Of a stretch of 64,000 nt of DNA, positions 44,141-52,776 are shown one piece after another. Under the pieces are notes generated by a model. That model worked only from the letters and a program-made list of their open reading frames with translations. It searched no databases and was not told the DNA's origin. Position 1 is the first letter of the stretch, and every line of letters starts with the position of its first letter. Location of the stretch: positions 87,830-151,829 of the forward strand of contig NZ_PEBI01000001.1 of NCBI RefSeq assembly GCF_002802875.1, in the 5' to 3' direction. Source of the DNA: Bifidobacterium primatium (GTDB taxonomy: Bacteria > Actinomycetota > Actinomycetes > Actinomycetales > Bifidobacteriaceae). The position numbers and the translations under genes are program-made.

Positions 44141-46540
44141 TCACTTGGTCTCTTCGTACCATTCGCGCTCGGTGCCGTCGGAGAGGGTCACGTGGCCGGT
44201 CTCGCCGCTCATGTGCTTGACGCGGTGGGCGATCTCCTCGTGGCGGCCGTGCACCATCGGACGCTGCACCGGGTTGCCGAGGTAGCCGCAGGTGCGCTTG
44301 GTCACGTTGCACTTGTCCGGGTCGGAGTTGCCGCACTCGGGGCACTTGAAGCCTTCCTCGGTGGGTTCGAAGTCGCCTTCGAAGCCGCACACGAAGCAGT
44401 GGTCGATCGGCGTGTTCGTGCCGAGGTAGCCGATGCCGATGTTGTAGGCGTAGTCCCACACGGCCTCGAGGGCCTTCGGGTTCGGCTGCAGGCAGGGGAA
44501 CTCGCAGTAGTTGATGAAGCCGCCGGAGGCGAGGTACGGGAAGTCCTTCTCGTAGGCGAGCTTCTCCATCGGGGTGGGCTGCAGCCACACCGGGTAGTGG
44601 AAGCTGTTGGTGTAGAAGTCGTGGTCGGTGACGCCCGGAACCTTGCCGAACTTCTCGCGGTCCATGCGGTTGAAGCGGTCGGTGAGCGACTCGGCGGGCG
44701 TGGAGTACACGGAGTAGTGGTAGCCCTCGGCGGCGCTCCACTGCTTGCACAGGTCGTTCATGCGCTGCACGATGGAGAGCGCGAACTTCTTGCCGTCCTC
44801 GTCCCAGTGGTGGTCGGTCATCCAGTCCTTGCCGAAGAACACGGCTGTGGTCTCGTACAGGCCGATGTAGCCGAGCGACACGGTGGCGCGGCCGTCCTTG
44901 AACAGCTGGTCGACCTTGTCGTTGGCGTTCAGGCGGCCGAAGGCGCCGTAGCGGTAGAGGGTCGGCGCGTTGACCGGGGTGGCCTGCTTGCAGCGCATGA
45001 TGCGGAACTGCAGGGCCTCGTGGGCGATCTCCATGCGCTGGTTGAACAGCTTCCAGAAGCGCTCGACGTCGCCGTGGGATTCAAGGGCGATGCGAGGCAC
45101 GTTCACGGAGACGACGCCGAGGTTCATGCGGCCGTCGGTCACGTCCTTGCCGGTCTTCGGGTCCTTCCAGCCCTGCAGGAAGGAACGGCAGCCCATCGGG
45201 GCCTTGAAGGAGCCGGTGATCTTGACGATGTTCTCGTAGAACACGACGTCGGGGTACATGCGCTTGGTGGCGGATTCGAGCGCCAGCTGCTTGAGGTCGT
45301 AGTTCGGGTCGCCCTGGTCGGCGTTCACGCCGTGCTTGACGGTGAACACGAGCTTCGGGAAGATGGCGGTGTGACGGTCCTTGCCGAGGCCGCGGATGCG
45401 GTTGAGCAGGATGGCGCGCTGGATCTCGCGGGCGAACCACGAGGTGCCGAGGCCGAAGCCGACGGTGACGAACGGGGTCTGGCCGTTGGAGACTCGGTTG
45501 GAGTTGATCTGGTACTCCATGGTCTGCATGGCGTCGTAGATGGCCTTGCGGGTCATGATCTTGGCGTAGACCTCGCGCAGCTGCTCGATCTCGGAGAGGT
45601 TCTCGTCGAACGGGGTGTCGGCGGACAGCGGCTCGCGGTTCTCGAAGTGCAGCCACTTGGGTTCCTGGGCCTTGAGGCCCTTGACCACGTCCTCGGCCAC
45701 GTTGATGGGCATCTCGTCGGGCAGGATGGCCTCGGCCATCTTCAGGTTCTTGTCATAGTCGCGCTTGGCGTAGCGTTCGAGCATCTCGTCGCAGCGGTTG
45801 ACGGTCTGGCCGCCGTACTGGCAGCCGGCGATGTCCTTGATGATCTGCGTAATCTGCGTGGCGGCGGTGCCGATGGACTTCGGGGAGTCCATCATGGCGT
45901 TGCCCAGGGCGAAGCCGTGCGCGAGCATGTCGCCGAAGTCCGGCAGGGAGCAGTTGCTCATGGCGGTGAACGGCGAGTAGTCGGCGTCGTGGAAGTGGAT
46001 GTCGCCCTTCATGTGGGCGTTGGAGACGCGCTCGGGCAGCATGGAGAAGGCGGAGGCCTTGCTCACGGCGCCGGCGAGCAGGTCGCGCTGGGTGGCGTAG
46101 ACGTTGGAGTCCTTGTTGGCGTTCTCGCGCACAAGGGCCTCGTCCTTGTTGACCAGACGGCTCACGGCCTCGTTGATGTCGGTGGCCTTGGCGCGCTCGA
46201 TGTCCTTGTTCAGACGGTAGTTGGTGTAGGTGCGGGCCACCTCGTACAGGTGCTCGCCGATCAGCGCGTGCTCGACGAGGTTCTGGATGTCCTCGATCTT
46301 GGCGGGACCGGTGTAGCGGGTCTTGACCTCGGCCTCCACACGGTCGGCGATGTCGCGGATGATGCGCTCCTCCTCGGGGCCGACCTTCTTGTCGAGGTCG
46401 CCGAAGGCGGCGCTCACGGCGTTGATGATGTTGATGGGGTCGAAATCCACCACCCTGCCGTCGCGCTTCTCGACCAGCACGGTCTCCTTCTGCGGGCGAA
46501 CCGCCTCGATGGTCTCCTGCTCAAGCACCTGTGCGCTCAT
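44141..46540 (-). CDS. nrdD: Anaerobic (class III) ribonucleoside-triphosphate reductase
   Basis: NrdD makes deoxyribonucleotides under anoxia by glycyl-radical chemistry. The 799-residue protein has an N-terminal ATP-cone (VEKRDGRVVDFDPINIINAV), the catalytic core, a C-terminal zinc site with Cys715, Cys718, Cys733 and Cys736 (CFVC...CPEC), and the radical glycine Gly752 in KRTCGYLGNP. All catalytic features are present. GGAAGGAG precedes the ATG. Paired NrdR boxes upstream imply repression by NrdR when dATP is plentiful. This is the expected main reductase in an anaerobe. Confidence 0.97.
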   Translation of the reverse strand: MSAQVLEQETIEAVRPQKETVLVEKRDGRVVDFDPINIINAVSAAFGDLDKKVGPEEERIIRDIADRVEAEVKTRYTGPAKIEDIQNLVEHALIGEHLYEVARTYTNYRLNKDIERAKATDINEAVSRLVNKDEALVRENANKDSNVYATQRDLLAGAVSKASAFSMLPERVSNAHMKGDIHFHDADYSPFTAMSNCSLPDFGDMLAHGFALGNAMMDSPKSIGTAATQITQIIKDIAGCQYGGQTVNRCDEMLERYAKRDYDKNLKMAEAILPDEMPINVAEDVVKGLKAQEPKWLHFENREPLSADTPFDENLSEIEQLREVYAKIMTRKAIYDAMQTMEYQINSNRVSNGQTPFVTVGFGLGTSWFAREIQRAILLNRIRGLGKDRHTAIFPKLVFTVKHGVNADQGDPNYDLKQLALESATKRMYPDVVFYENIVKITGSFKAPMGCRSFLQGWKDPKTGKDVTDGRMNLGVVSVNVPRIALESHGDVERFWKLFNQRMEIAHEALQFRIMRCKQATPVNAPTLYRYGAFGRLNANDKVDQLFKDGRATVSLGYIGLYETTAVFFGKDWMTDHHWDEDGKKFALSIVQRMNDLCKQWSAAEGYHYSVYSTPAESLTDRFNRMDREKFGKVPGVTDHDFYTNSFHYPVWLQPTPMEKLAYEKDFPYLASGGFINYCEFPCLQPNPKALEAVWDYAYNIGIGYLGTNTPIDHCFVCGFEGDFEPTEEGFKCPECGNSDPDKCNVTKRTCGYLGNPVQRPMVHGRHEEIAHRVKHMSGETGHVTLSDGTEREWYEETK

Positions 46541-46650
46541 CAGACTCCTTCCGCCAGAACTCTTCGTAACGTACGTAATGGATAACGCGTATAGCGGTCG
46601 TTTCCCGCCGGGACCGCTGCACCGGCCTTTAGCACATTACAGCACTTCGA

Positions 46651-46697
46651 CCACAATATCTAGTTGCCACCTGTTACCGCAAACGCATATCTAGTGC
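46651..46697 (-). promoter_or_regulatory. Paired NrdR boxes upstream of nrdD
   Basis: Two ATATCTAG cores, at 46656-46663 and 46687-46694, lie in contexts matching the NrdR box (ACAATATCTAGTTG and GCATATCTAGTGC). They are exactly 31 bp apart, three helical turns, as is known for NrdR operators. They are about 115-155 bp before nrdD. The remaining 349-bp gap 46541-46889 shows no gene; it must also hold the xseA promoter. Confidence 0.8.
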
Positions 46698-46889
46698 TTT
46701 CGGCATTATCAAGCGGAAAATCAGGGCCTCCGAAATTCACCTACGGCGTGTCATGGCCGACCATCGATTCTGCCGTTAGCCGGAGACAAATCCGGCACGC
46801 CGAACGAGGCTGTGAGATGATTCACAGACCGCCTGTGAGCAAGGTCACGCCGGCGTGGGATGTCCCCGCAGTGACCGAAAGTTGAGGGC

Positions 46890-48164
46890 ATGACCCAAAC
46901 GCTCTTTCCCGATCCGGCCGCGCCGGACGCCGGACGGCCGGCCCAGCCCCAGCCGCTGCCGAGGCTCGCGCGCGACACCACGCCGGACAACCCCTGGCCC
47001 ATCAGCCTGCTGAGCCGCAAATACCACGACGCCGTGGCCAAGTGGCCGGGCACGTGGATCGAGGGGCAGATATCCGAGATCAACACGCGCCGCGCCGGCT
47101 CCGCCTATCTTACGGTGCGCGACAACACCGAGGACATCTCGCTGAACGTCACCGGCTTCGGCCGGTTCGCGCAGATGGCCAGGGAGTTCCGTCAGGGCGA
47201 CCGCGTGATCCTGCACGGCCGTCCTGACGTATGGATGAAGCAGACCCGCCTGAGCTTCATGGGCGACGACATCCGCCGCGTGGGCAAGGGCGACCTCATG
47301 GCCCAGATCGAGGAGCTGCGCAAGCGTCTGAAGGGCGAGGGACTTTTCGACGCCGAGAACAAGGTGCCGATCCCCGAGTTCCCCCGTCGCATCGGCCTGG
47401 TGTGCGCACCGCAGGCCCGAGCCGAAGGCGACGTGATCACCAACGCGCGTCTGCGCTGGCCCACCATCCGGTTCACCGTGCTGCACGCGCATGTGCAGGG
47501 ACCGAGCTGCCCGCCGGACGTCATCGCCGCCATACAGCGGCTCGACGCCGACCCCGAGGTCGACGTGATCATCGTGGCGCGAGGAGGCGGCAGCTTCGAG
47601 GATCTCATGGGATTCTCCGACGAGGGCGTGGTACGCGCCACGGCCGCCTGCGCAACACCCATCGTCTCGGCCATCGGCCATGAGGACGACTGGACGCTCA
47701 TCGACCTCGCCGCCGACATGCGCGCGTCCACGCCGACCGACGCCGCCAAGCGCGTGGTGCCCGACGTGAACGAGCAGCTGCAGATCGTGGACGAGGCCCG
47801 GCGCCGCATCCGCGACCGCATCCGCTCCCGCGTCGACAACGAGATGCGTCTCATCGAGGGCTATGCGAACCGGCCGAGCCTCACGCAGCCGCTGACCATG
47901 CTCGACCGGCCGCAGCGTTTCGTCGACGACGCCCGCCAGCGTCTCGACATCGGCCTGCGACGCATCGTCGACGACGCAAGCCTGACCGTGGAGAAGCTGC
48001 ATGCCTCGCTCACGGCGCTGAGCCCGCAGTCCACACTGGACCGCGGATACGCCGTGGTGCAGGACCCGCAGGGCCATGTCGTCGGTGACGCCGACGCCGT
48101 CAAGGCCGGCGACGAGCTGTCGGTGACCCTGCGCAGGGGTCGTATCCGCGTGACCGCCGAATAG
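46890..48164 (+). CDS. xseA: Exodeoxyribonuclease VII large subunit
   Basis: XseA with XseB forms exonuclease VII, a metal-independent single-strand DNA nuclease. The 424-residue protein has an N-terminal OB fold (WIEGQISEINTRRAGSAYLTVRD), the catalytic region with RIGLVCAPQARAEGD, DVIIVARGGGSFEDLMGF and SAIGHEDDWTLIDLAADMRASTPTDAA, and a C-terminal helix and GYAVV segment. Length is typical. ATG 46890 is preceded by GAGGG at close spacing. xseB follows after 85 bp. Confidence 0.96.
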   Translation: MTQTLFPDPAAPDAGRPAQPQPLPRLARDTTPDNPWPISLLSRKYHDAVAKWPGTWIEGQISEINTRRAGSAYLTVRDNTEDISLNVTGFGRFAQMAREFRQGDRVILHGRPDVWMKQTRLSFMGDDIRRVGKGDLMAQIEELRKRLKGEGLFDAENKVPIPEFPRRIGLVCAPQARAEGDVITNARLRWPTIRFTVLHAHVQGPSCPPDVIAAIQRLDADPEVDVIIVARGGGSFEDLMGFSDEGVVRATAACATPIVSAIGHEDDWTLIDLAADMRASTPTDAAKRVVPDVNEQLQIVDEARRRIRDRIRSRVDNEMRLIEGYANRPSLTQPLTMLDRPQRFVDDARQRLDIGLRRIVDDASLTVEKLHASLTALSPQSTLDRGYAVVQDPQGHVVGDADAVKAGDELSVTLRRGRIRVTAE

Positions 48165-48249
48165 GCGACGAGCGGCCGCCGAGCACGGCGATGATCCATA
48201 TAGCAGTCGATATCACATATATACAAGGAACATCCATCAAGGAGTTGTC

Positions 48250-48543
48250 ATGACCGACACCACCGCAAACGCCTCCTCCGTCCCCGCATTGAGCGACGAG
48301 GAACTGAAGAAGATCGAGTCGCTCAGCTACGAGCAGGCCCGCGACCAGCTCATCCAGGCCGTACAGGCGCTGGAGGCCGGCGGACTTGACCTCGACGCCT
48401 CGATGCGCCAGTGGCAGGTCGGCGAGGCGCTGGCCCGCCGCGCGCAGAAGCTGCTCGACGACGTGCGCTCCCAGCTCGACGCCGCCCAGGCCGAGCAGGC
48501 CAGCGCCGGCGCCACTGCGGGTACTCAGGACAATCTGTCCTGA
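48250..48543 (+). CDS. xseB: Exodeoxyribonuclease VII small subunit
   Basis: XseB is the small helical subunit that decorates XseA. Seen: LSYEQARDQLIQAVQALEAGGLDLDASMRQWQVGEALARRAQKLLDDVRSQL, the full family core (about residues 20-72). At 97 residues it is a little long; the last residues (TAGTQDNLS) are encoded by a perfect palindrome that is the first unit of the downstream repeat. AAGGAG precedes the ATG. Expression with xseA is likely (85-bp spacing). Confidence 0.94.
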   Translation: MTDTTANASSVPALSDEELKKIESLSYEQARDQLIQAVQALEAGGLDLDASMRQWQVGEALARRAQKLLDDVRSQLDAAQAEQASAGATAGTQDNLS

Positions 48544-48835
48544 GTACCCGTGCGCGGCCTTCGCGGCCGCTCCCCTCGCCTACGGACAGTCCACCGGACT
48601 GCCCGCTTCACGGCTCGGCCCAGGACAATCTGTCCTGAGTACCCGTGCGCGGCTCCCCTCGCCTACGGACAGTCCACCGGACTGCCCGCTTCACGGCTCG
48701 GCCCAGGACAATCTGTCCTGAGTACCCGTGCGCGGCCTTCGCGGCCGCTCCCCTCGCCTACGGACAGTCCACCGGACTGCCCGCTTCACGGCTCGGCCCA
48801 GGACAATCTGTCCTGAGTACCCGTGCGCGACCCTG
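48518..48835. repeat. Tandem hairpin repeat (four copies, 83-95 bp) starting at the xseB stop codon
   Basis: The first unit begins with a perfect 15-bp palindrome (arms 48518-48532 and 48536-48550) that contains the xseB TGA. The palindrome core CAGGACAATCTGTCCTG restarts at 48621, 48704 and 48799, giving periods of 95, 83 and 95; the second unit lacks 12 bases of the GCGGCC hairpin. Each unit also has CAGTCC-ACC-GGACTG. The fourth copy fades near 48830. Its core matches the repeat at the window start. Confidence 0.9.
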
Positions 48836-48894
48836 GCGTCTACAGGTCGGGAATCGGCCTCTGGTCGATTTCCGCTCCCGAATACAACAAAAAA

Positions 48895-48921
48895 GGCCGT
48901 CGCGTACGCAACGCGACGGCC
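48895..48921 (-). terminator. Terminator of the 67-residue protein gene
   Basis: On the minus strand a 10-bp stem (GGCCGTCGCG and complement, 7-nt loop) is followed by TTTTTTGTTG. It lies 31 bases past the stop of the small gene. Confidence 0.88.
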
Positions 48922-48951
48922 CATCGCCCACAGACGGAAATCCGAGAGATC

Positions 48952-49155
48952 TCAGATGCCGAAGACTTCCTTGGCGACCTTCTCCAGGGTGTCTCCGCCG
49001 AGCTCGGCGATGTCGTTCTTGGTGGCGTTGATCTTGCCCAGAGCCTCATCGGCCTGCTCGTACGTCCAGTCCAGACCGGCTTCCTTGGCGACGGCGAGAA
49101 CATCGTCAACGACAACCACGTTCTTCAGCTTTTCAACCAGCGTCTTCTCGTCCAT
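48952..49155 (-). CDS. Small acidic protein of unknown function (67 residues)
   Basis: This 67-residue protein is well supported by a GGAG ribosome-binding site and a strong terminator of its own. It reads as three or four short helices: TLVEKLKNVVV, DDVLAVAKEAGLDWTYEQADEAL, INATKNDIAELGG and DTLEKVAKEVFGI. The pattern VLAVAKEAGLDWTYEQADEAL is somewhat like a Nif11-type leader peptide, but no Cys, GG cleavage site or modification enzyme is nearby. It is soluble and acidic. No function is claimed. Confidence 0.78.
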   Translation of the reverse strand: MDEKTLVEKLKNVVVVDDVLAVAKEAGLDWTYEQADEALGKINATKNDIAELGGDTLEKVAKEVFGI

Positions 49156-49282
49156 GAGAACTCCTATTCATAGCGACATTACACACCGATGCCGGGCATC
49201 CGGTATCAGCCAATCTCTGGTGTAGTCCTCTGTTCGGAAAATGTAAAGCCGTGTTCGGCTGTTTCCATATTTTGTTCAGGAA

Positions 49283-50305
49283 TCATTCGCCCATACGCAA
49301 GGTGGCCAGCAACGCGGCATGGTCGGTGCCCTCGATATGGCGGACCTCCAGACCGGAGGCGGAGACCCCACGGTCCATCACGATATGGTCTATTCCGAAC
49401 ATCCGGGGCAACGGGGAGCGGTCCGCCGGCCAGGTGAAGGTGAGGCCGTGCCCGGCGGAGCGGGCCGCGTCGGCGAACCGGTCTCCGAGGATGTTCCTAA
49501 ACGGCGCATGGTCGTACGTGGCGTTGAAATCACCCATGAACACATAGGTGCCGCCGCGGGCGTCCTTCATGGCGGCCAGCTCGTCGAGGCTGCGCTTCCA
49601 CTGGTTCCAGTACCCGGCCACGGGCGCGGTCGTATGCACCGAAACGAATCGAAGCGTCTTGCCCCCTCCGAGGCTCACCGTCCCGGCAGGCATCTGGGAG
49701 GCGCTGGACTGCACCTCATCCCTGACGGCGTTCGCCAGAGGCCTCGCCGACCATACGCCGTTGCCGTACACGCCGTCCGCGGAGGCGGTCTTCGCATATG
49801 GCAGGTATTTCGCGATGCCGGCCTCGTCCAGACGGTTCACGAAATCCGCCGTGGTCTCCTGCAGCGTAAGCACCTGCACCTTCTGTTCGCGCACCAGCTT
49901 CACGATCTGCGCCGCGTCGGCGCGTCCCTTGTACACGTTGCAGGTCATCACACGCAGCCGCGCTTCCGACGACACGGACGGCGACGAGGACGACTCCCCC
50001 CGCACGGAGTTCGCGAAGAACGGCGCCTGCCAATACGACACCAGCACCAGGCATGCGACGGCAAGCGCGGTCAGGACCCGTCGGCGTCCCAGCACCGCAA
50101 ACAGCAGCGCAACGGCGGCGACGAGACCGAACCACGGGGTCGCGGCGACGATGTTCGGCACATACGGCAATGCGGACAGCCGCATCGGCAGCAGTCGGGC
50201 GACGACGCCCACGAGCGCGCCCGCGGTGAACACGGCGGCCAGAACGCCGCACATCATCCCGCCGACGGCACGTCCGCCCGACGCCATGCGTTTTCCGTCA
50301 CTCAT
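49283..50305 (-). CDS. Membrane-anchored endonuclease/exonuclease/phosphatase-family protein
   Basis: This 340-residue protein has three N-terminal membrane helices (about residues 14-98) and an extracytoplasmic EEP domain. Motifs are RVMTCNVYKG, LTLQETTAD, SVHTTAP, VFMGDFNATYDH, FGIDHIVMD and GTDHAALLA, giving the catalytic Asn, Glu, Asp and His set. EEP enzymes cleave phosphodiesters in nucleic acids, lipids or inositol phosphates. Similar membrane-bound members occur across actinobacteria. The start is uncertain: ATG 50305 is used, with an in-frame GTG at 50311; a weak AGGTGATG lies upstream. tRNA-Arg follows upstream on the same strand. Confidence 0.85.
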   Translation of the reverse strand: MSDGKRMASGGRAVGGMMCGVLAAVFTAGALVGVVARLLPMRLSALPYVPNIVAATPWFGLVAAVALLFAVLGRRRVLTALAVACLVLVSYWQAPFFANSVRGESSSSPSVSSEARLRVMTCNVYKGRADAAQIVKLVREQKVQVLTLQETTADFVNRLDEAGIAKYLPYAKTASADGVYGNGVWSARPLANAVRDEVQSSASQMPAGTVSLGGGKTLRFVSVHTTAPVAGYWNQWKRSLDELAAMKDARGGTYVFMGDFNATYDHAPFRNILGDRFADAARSAGHGLTFTWPADRSPLPRMFGIDHIVMDRGVSASGLEVRHIEGTDHAALLATLRMGE

Positions 50306-50350
50306 CGCCACATCACCTGACCATCCGATTCATACGGGCAATATGAAAAA

Positions 50351-50389
50351 GGTCTTGGAACCGCATGCCAACCATACGATTCCAAGACC
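50351..50389 (-). terminator. Terminator of the tRNA-Arg gene
   Basis: On the minus strand a 10-bp stem (GGTCTTGGAA and complement) lies 8 bases past the tRNA 3' end and is followed by TTTTTCATATTG. Confidence 0.85.
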
Positions 50390-50396
50390 TCTCCAG

Positions 50397-50469
50397 TGCC
50401 CGAGATGCGATTCGAACGCACGACACCCGCTTTAGGAGAGCGGTGCTCTATCCCCTGAGCTACCCGGGC
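50397..50469 (-). tRNA. tRNA-Arg (anticodon CCU)
   Basis: The minus strand folds into a full cloverleaf. The acceptor is GCCCGGG/CTCGGGC, the D arm GCTC/GAGC, the anticodon stem CCGCT/AGCGG with loop CTCCTAA (anticodon CCT), and the T arm contains TTCGAAT. The discriminator is A and CCA is not encoded. It would read AGG, a rare arginine codon in high-GC genomes. Confidence 0.95.
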
Positions 50470-50523
50470 AACAGCATTTCACTATACCGCAATGCCTGGG
50501 TTTTGGCAACATGCCGGAATACG

Positions 50524-51489
50524 TCAGAATCCGAAGCGCGTACGGCCGAACTGGTCGAGCCAGCGCAGGATCGCGCCTTCGCGCAATGCCCATGGGCAGA
50601 TTTCAATCTCCTCGATCTTCAGCGCCTTCATGATCTCATCGGCGACGACGGCGCCTCCGACGATCTGGTTCGTGCGCTCGGGGGTGATGCCCGGCAACGC
50701 CACACGCTGTTCGGGTTCGATGGACGCGAGGCGGGGAATCCAGTCCTCCAGCTGCGCGCGGTTCATGCGCCAGCTTTCGTCGGCGCCGATGACCTTCACC
50801 TTCGAGCCGGCGAGGCGCGCGAGCGAACGGAAGGTCTTGGACGTGGCGACCACGTGGTCAGGTCGCTTGGAGTCGGCGAACTCCTTGACGATGGGTTCGA
50901 TGATGTGCCCGACCTTCTTGCGCAGGTGGGCCAGCTGCTTGGCGTCGGCGGTGCCCTCCGGCAGGAAGGCGTGGGTGACGCGGCCTGCACCCGCCGGCAC
51001 GCTCATCGCCTTGTCGGGCTCCTCGTCGACGCCGGTGGCGACCTCGAGCGAGCCTCCGCCGATGTCGAGCACGAGCAGGCGGCCCGCTCCCCAGCCGTAC
51101 CAGCGTCGGGCGGCGAGGAAGGTGAGCCGGGCCTCGTCCGGTCCGGAGAGCACGGAGACCCCCTGGCCGATGCGCTGCTCGATCTGCACGAGGATCTTCG
51201 GCCCGTTGGGCGCGTCCCTCAACGCGGATGTGGCGATCGGCACAACCTGCGAGACCTCGTACTGTTCGGCGAGCTTCATCGCCTGGTCGACGGCGGCGAG
51301 GATGGCCTTGACGCCTGATTTCTTGATGGTGCCGTCCGCTTTGAGATACTGCATCATGCGCACCACGGACCGGCTGGAGGCCTCGGGCTCCGGCCGGGCG
51401 CCGGGTGCGGCGTCGACGATCAGCATGTGGACGGTGTTGGACCCGATGTCAAGAACACCGAGCCGGATATGTCGGTTCCCTATTTGCAC
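50524..51489 (-). CDS. Ppx/GppA-family phosphatase (short exopolyphosphatase type)
   Basis: This 321-residue protein of the ASKHA fold has LGVLDIGSNTVHMLIVD (phosphate 1), IATSALRDAPNG, VLDIGGGSLEV (phosphate 2) and GPDEARLTF. Members hydrolyse polyphosphate or guanosine pentaphosphate. The lack of a C-terminal HD-like domain makes it like the short actinobacterial Ppx proteins rather than E. coli Ppx or GppA. The start is uncertain: GTG 51489 is used; a TTG at 51498 is in frame. No clear Shine-Dalgarno is seen, and a TGATACT -10-like motif just upstream suggests an almost leaderless message. Confidence 0.88.
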   Translation of the reverse strand: MQIGNRHIRLGVLDIGSNTVHMLIVDAAPGARPEPEASSRSVVRMMQYLKADGTIKKSGVKAILAAVDQAMKLAEQYEVSQVVPIATSALRDAPNGPKILVQIEQRIGQGVSVLSGPDEARLTFLAARRWYGWGAGRLLVLDIGGGSLEVATGVDEEPDKAMSVPAGAGRVTHAFLPEGTADAKQLAHLRKKVGHIIEPIVKEFADSKRPDHVVATSKTFRSLARLAGSKVKVIGADESWRMNRAQLEDWIPRLASIEPEQRVALPGITPERTNQIVGGAVVADEIMKALKIEEIEICPWALREGAILRWLDQFGRTRFGF

Positions 51490-51672
51490 GGTGCCCAACA
51501 GTATCAGGGCGAAAAACCGTCAAACGTTTGCCATTTCAGGATTCGTCAACATATCGAAATAACAGATATGCCGGCGATATCGTCGTGCGAAAACGGCGGC
51601 GGGATGACGGCATCGCCGGCGAATCGTCCGCGCGGCGTGTCGACGCCGACGCCACGCGGACGAACGGACCGG

Positions 51673-52614
51673 TCAGCGAATCTTCGGATCCGGGGCGATC
51701 GGAGCGTCGGAGACCGTCTGGCCGGTCAGCAGCGCGTTGGTCACCTCGTCGTACATGTTCCTGAATCCGGAGGGCGTCGAGGCGGGCAGCACGACCGTCT
51801 TGGCGTTCTTCGACTCGCTCATCGAGCGCATGACGTCGAGGTACTGGTTGAACATCACGATCTGGTTGACCTCGTCGATGTCCATGCCGACGGCGTGCAG
51901 GCTCTTGATCTGGTCGACGATGCCGTTGGCGATCTCACGACGGTAGTTCGCCTGGCCCTCGCCCTGGAGGCGGGTCTTCTCGGCGTCGGCCTGCGCCTGC
52001 GTCTCGATGGCGATGCGCTGGGCCTCGGCGCGCTGACGCGTGGCCTCCTTCTCGCGTTGGGCGGCGTTGATGGAGTCCATGGCCTGCTTGACCTGGCCGG
52101 AGGGGTCGATGGCGGTGATCAGCGTCTTGACCACGTTGAAGCCGAACCGCTGCATCTCGTTGCCGACGGTCTGCTGCACGTCGAGTGCCACGTTGTCCTT
52201 GCGGGCGAACGCGTCGTCGAGCGTCAGGGCCGGGATGGCGGAACGCAGCGCGTCCTCCATGTAGCTGCGCAGCTGCGCCGCGGGGTTCTGCAGTTCGTAG
52301 TAGGCGACGTCCACGTGACGGGCGTCGACGCGGAACTGGGTGGATGCCACCACGGTGACGAACACGTTGTCGAGCGTCTTGGTCTCGAGCTTCACGTCCA
52401 GTTGGCTGACCCGCAGGTTCATCTTCTGCGCGATGCGGTCGATGAACGGTATCTTCATGTGCAGGCCGGCCACGGTGACGGCGTGGAACTTGCCCAGTCG
52501 CTCGATCACGTAGGCGTTCTGCTGCGGCACGATATACAGGCTCATGAACAGCAGCACAATGATGAGCACCAGCAATATGAACAGGAACATCGTTCCGAAA
52601 CCGATGAATGCCAT
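51673..52614 (-). CDS. SPFH/Band 7 (stomatin/QmcA-like) membrane protein
   Basis: This 313-residue protein has one N-terminal membrane helix (about 6-27, FLFILLVLIIVLLFMSLYI) and an SPFH domain beginning PQQNAYVIERLGKF. A long Gln/Glu/Ala-rich coiled coil follows (AAQREKEATRQRAEAQRIAIETQAQADAEKTR). SPFH proteins form membrane microdomain scaffolds and modulate proteases. No adjacent NfeD partner is present, unlike many such loci. AAGGGAAAGGAA precedes the ATG. It is divergent from the YwiC-like gene. Confidence 0.93.
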   Translation of the reverse strand: MAFIGFGTMFLFILLVLIIVLLFMSLYIVPQQNAYVIERLGKFHAVTVAGLHMKIPFIDRIAQKMNLRVSQLDVKLETKTLDNVFVTVVASTQFRVDARHVDVAYYELQNPAAQLRSYMEDALRSAIPALTLDDAFARKDNVALDVQQTVGNEMQRFGFNVVKTLITAIDPSGQVKQAMDSINAAQREKEATRQRAEAQRIAIETQAQADAEKTRLQGEGQANYRREIANGIVDQIKSLHAVGMDIDEVNQIVMFNQYLDVMRSMSESKNAKTVVLPASTPSGFRNMYDEVTNALLTGQTVSDAPIAPDPKIR

Positions 52615-52776
52615 GGCATTCCTTTCCCTTCATTCCGCGGCGCCCCACGACCACGTGGGGACCCCGCGGAATCCATTAGACGTCTTCATGTTCCCACACG
52701 CTTCCGACGCGCATGGGGGCATGATGAGAACATTCGCCGAACGGAACGTGAACGAGGTGCCGTACGATGGTCCGTT

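Noticed and set aside
44135-46585. 816-codon plus-strand ORF opposite nrdD
   Set aside because: Shadow of nrdD, which has its zinc site and glycyl-radical motif intact.
48518-48835. CRISPR array
   Set aside because: Whole units are repeated; there are no unique spacers, period changes reflect an internal 12-bp deletion, and no cas gene is nearby.
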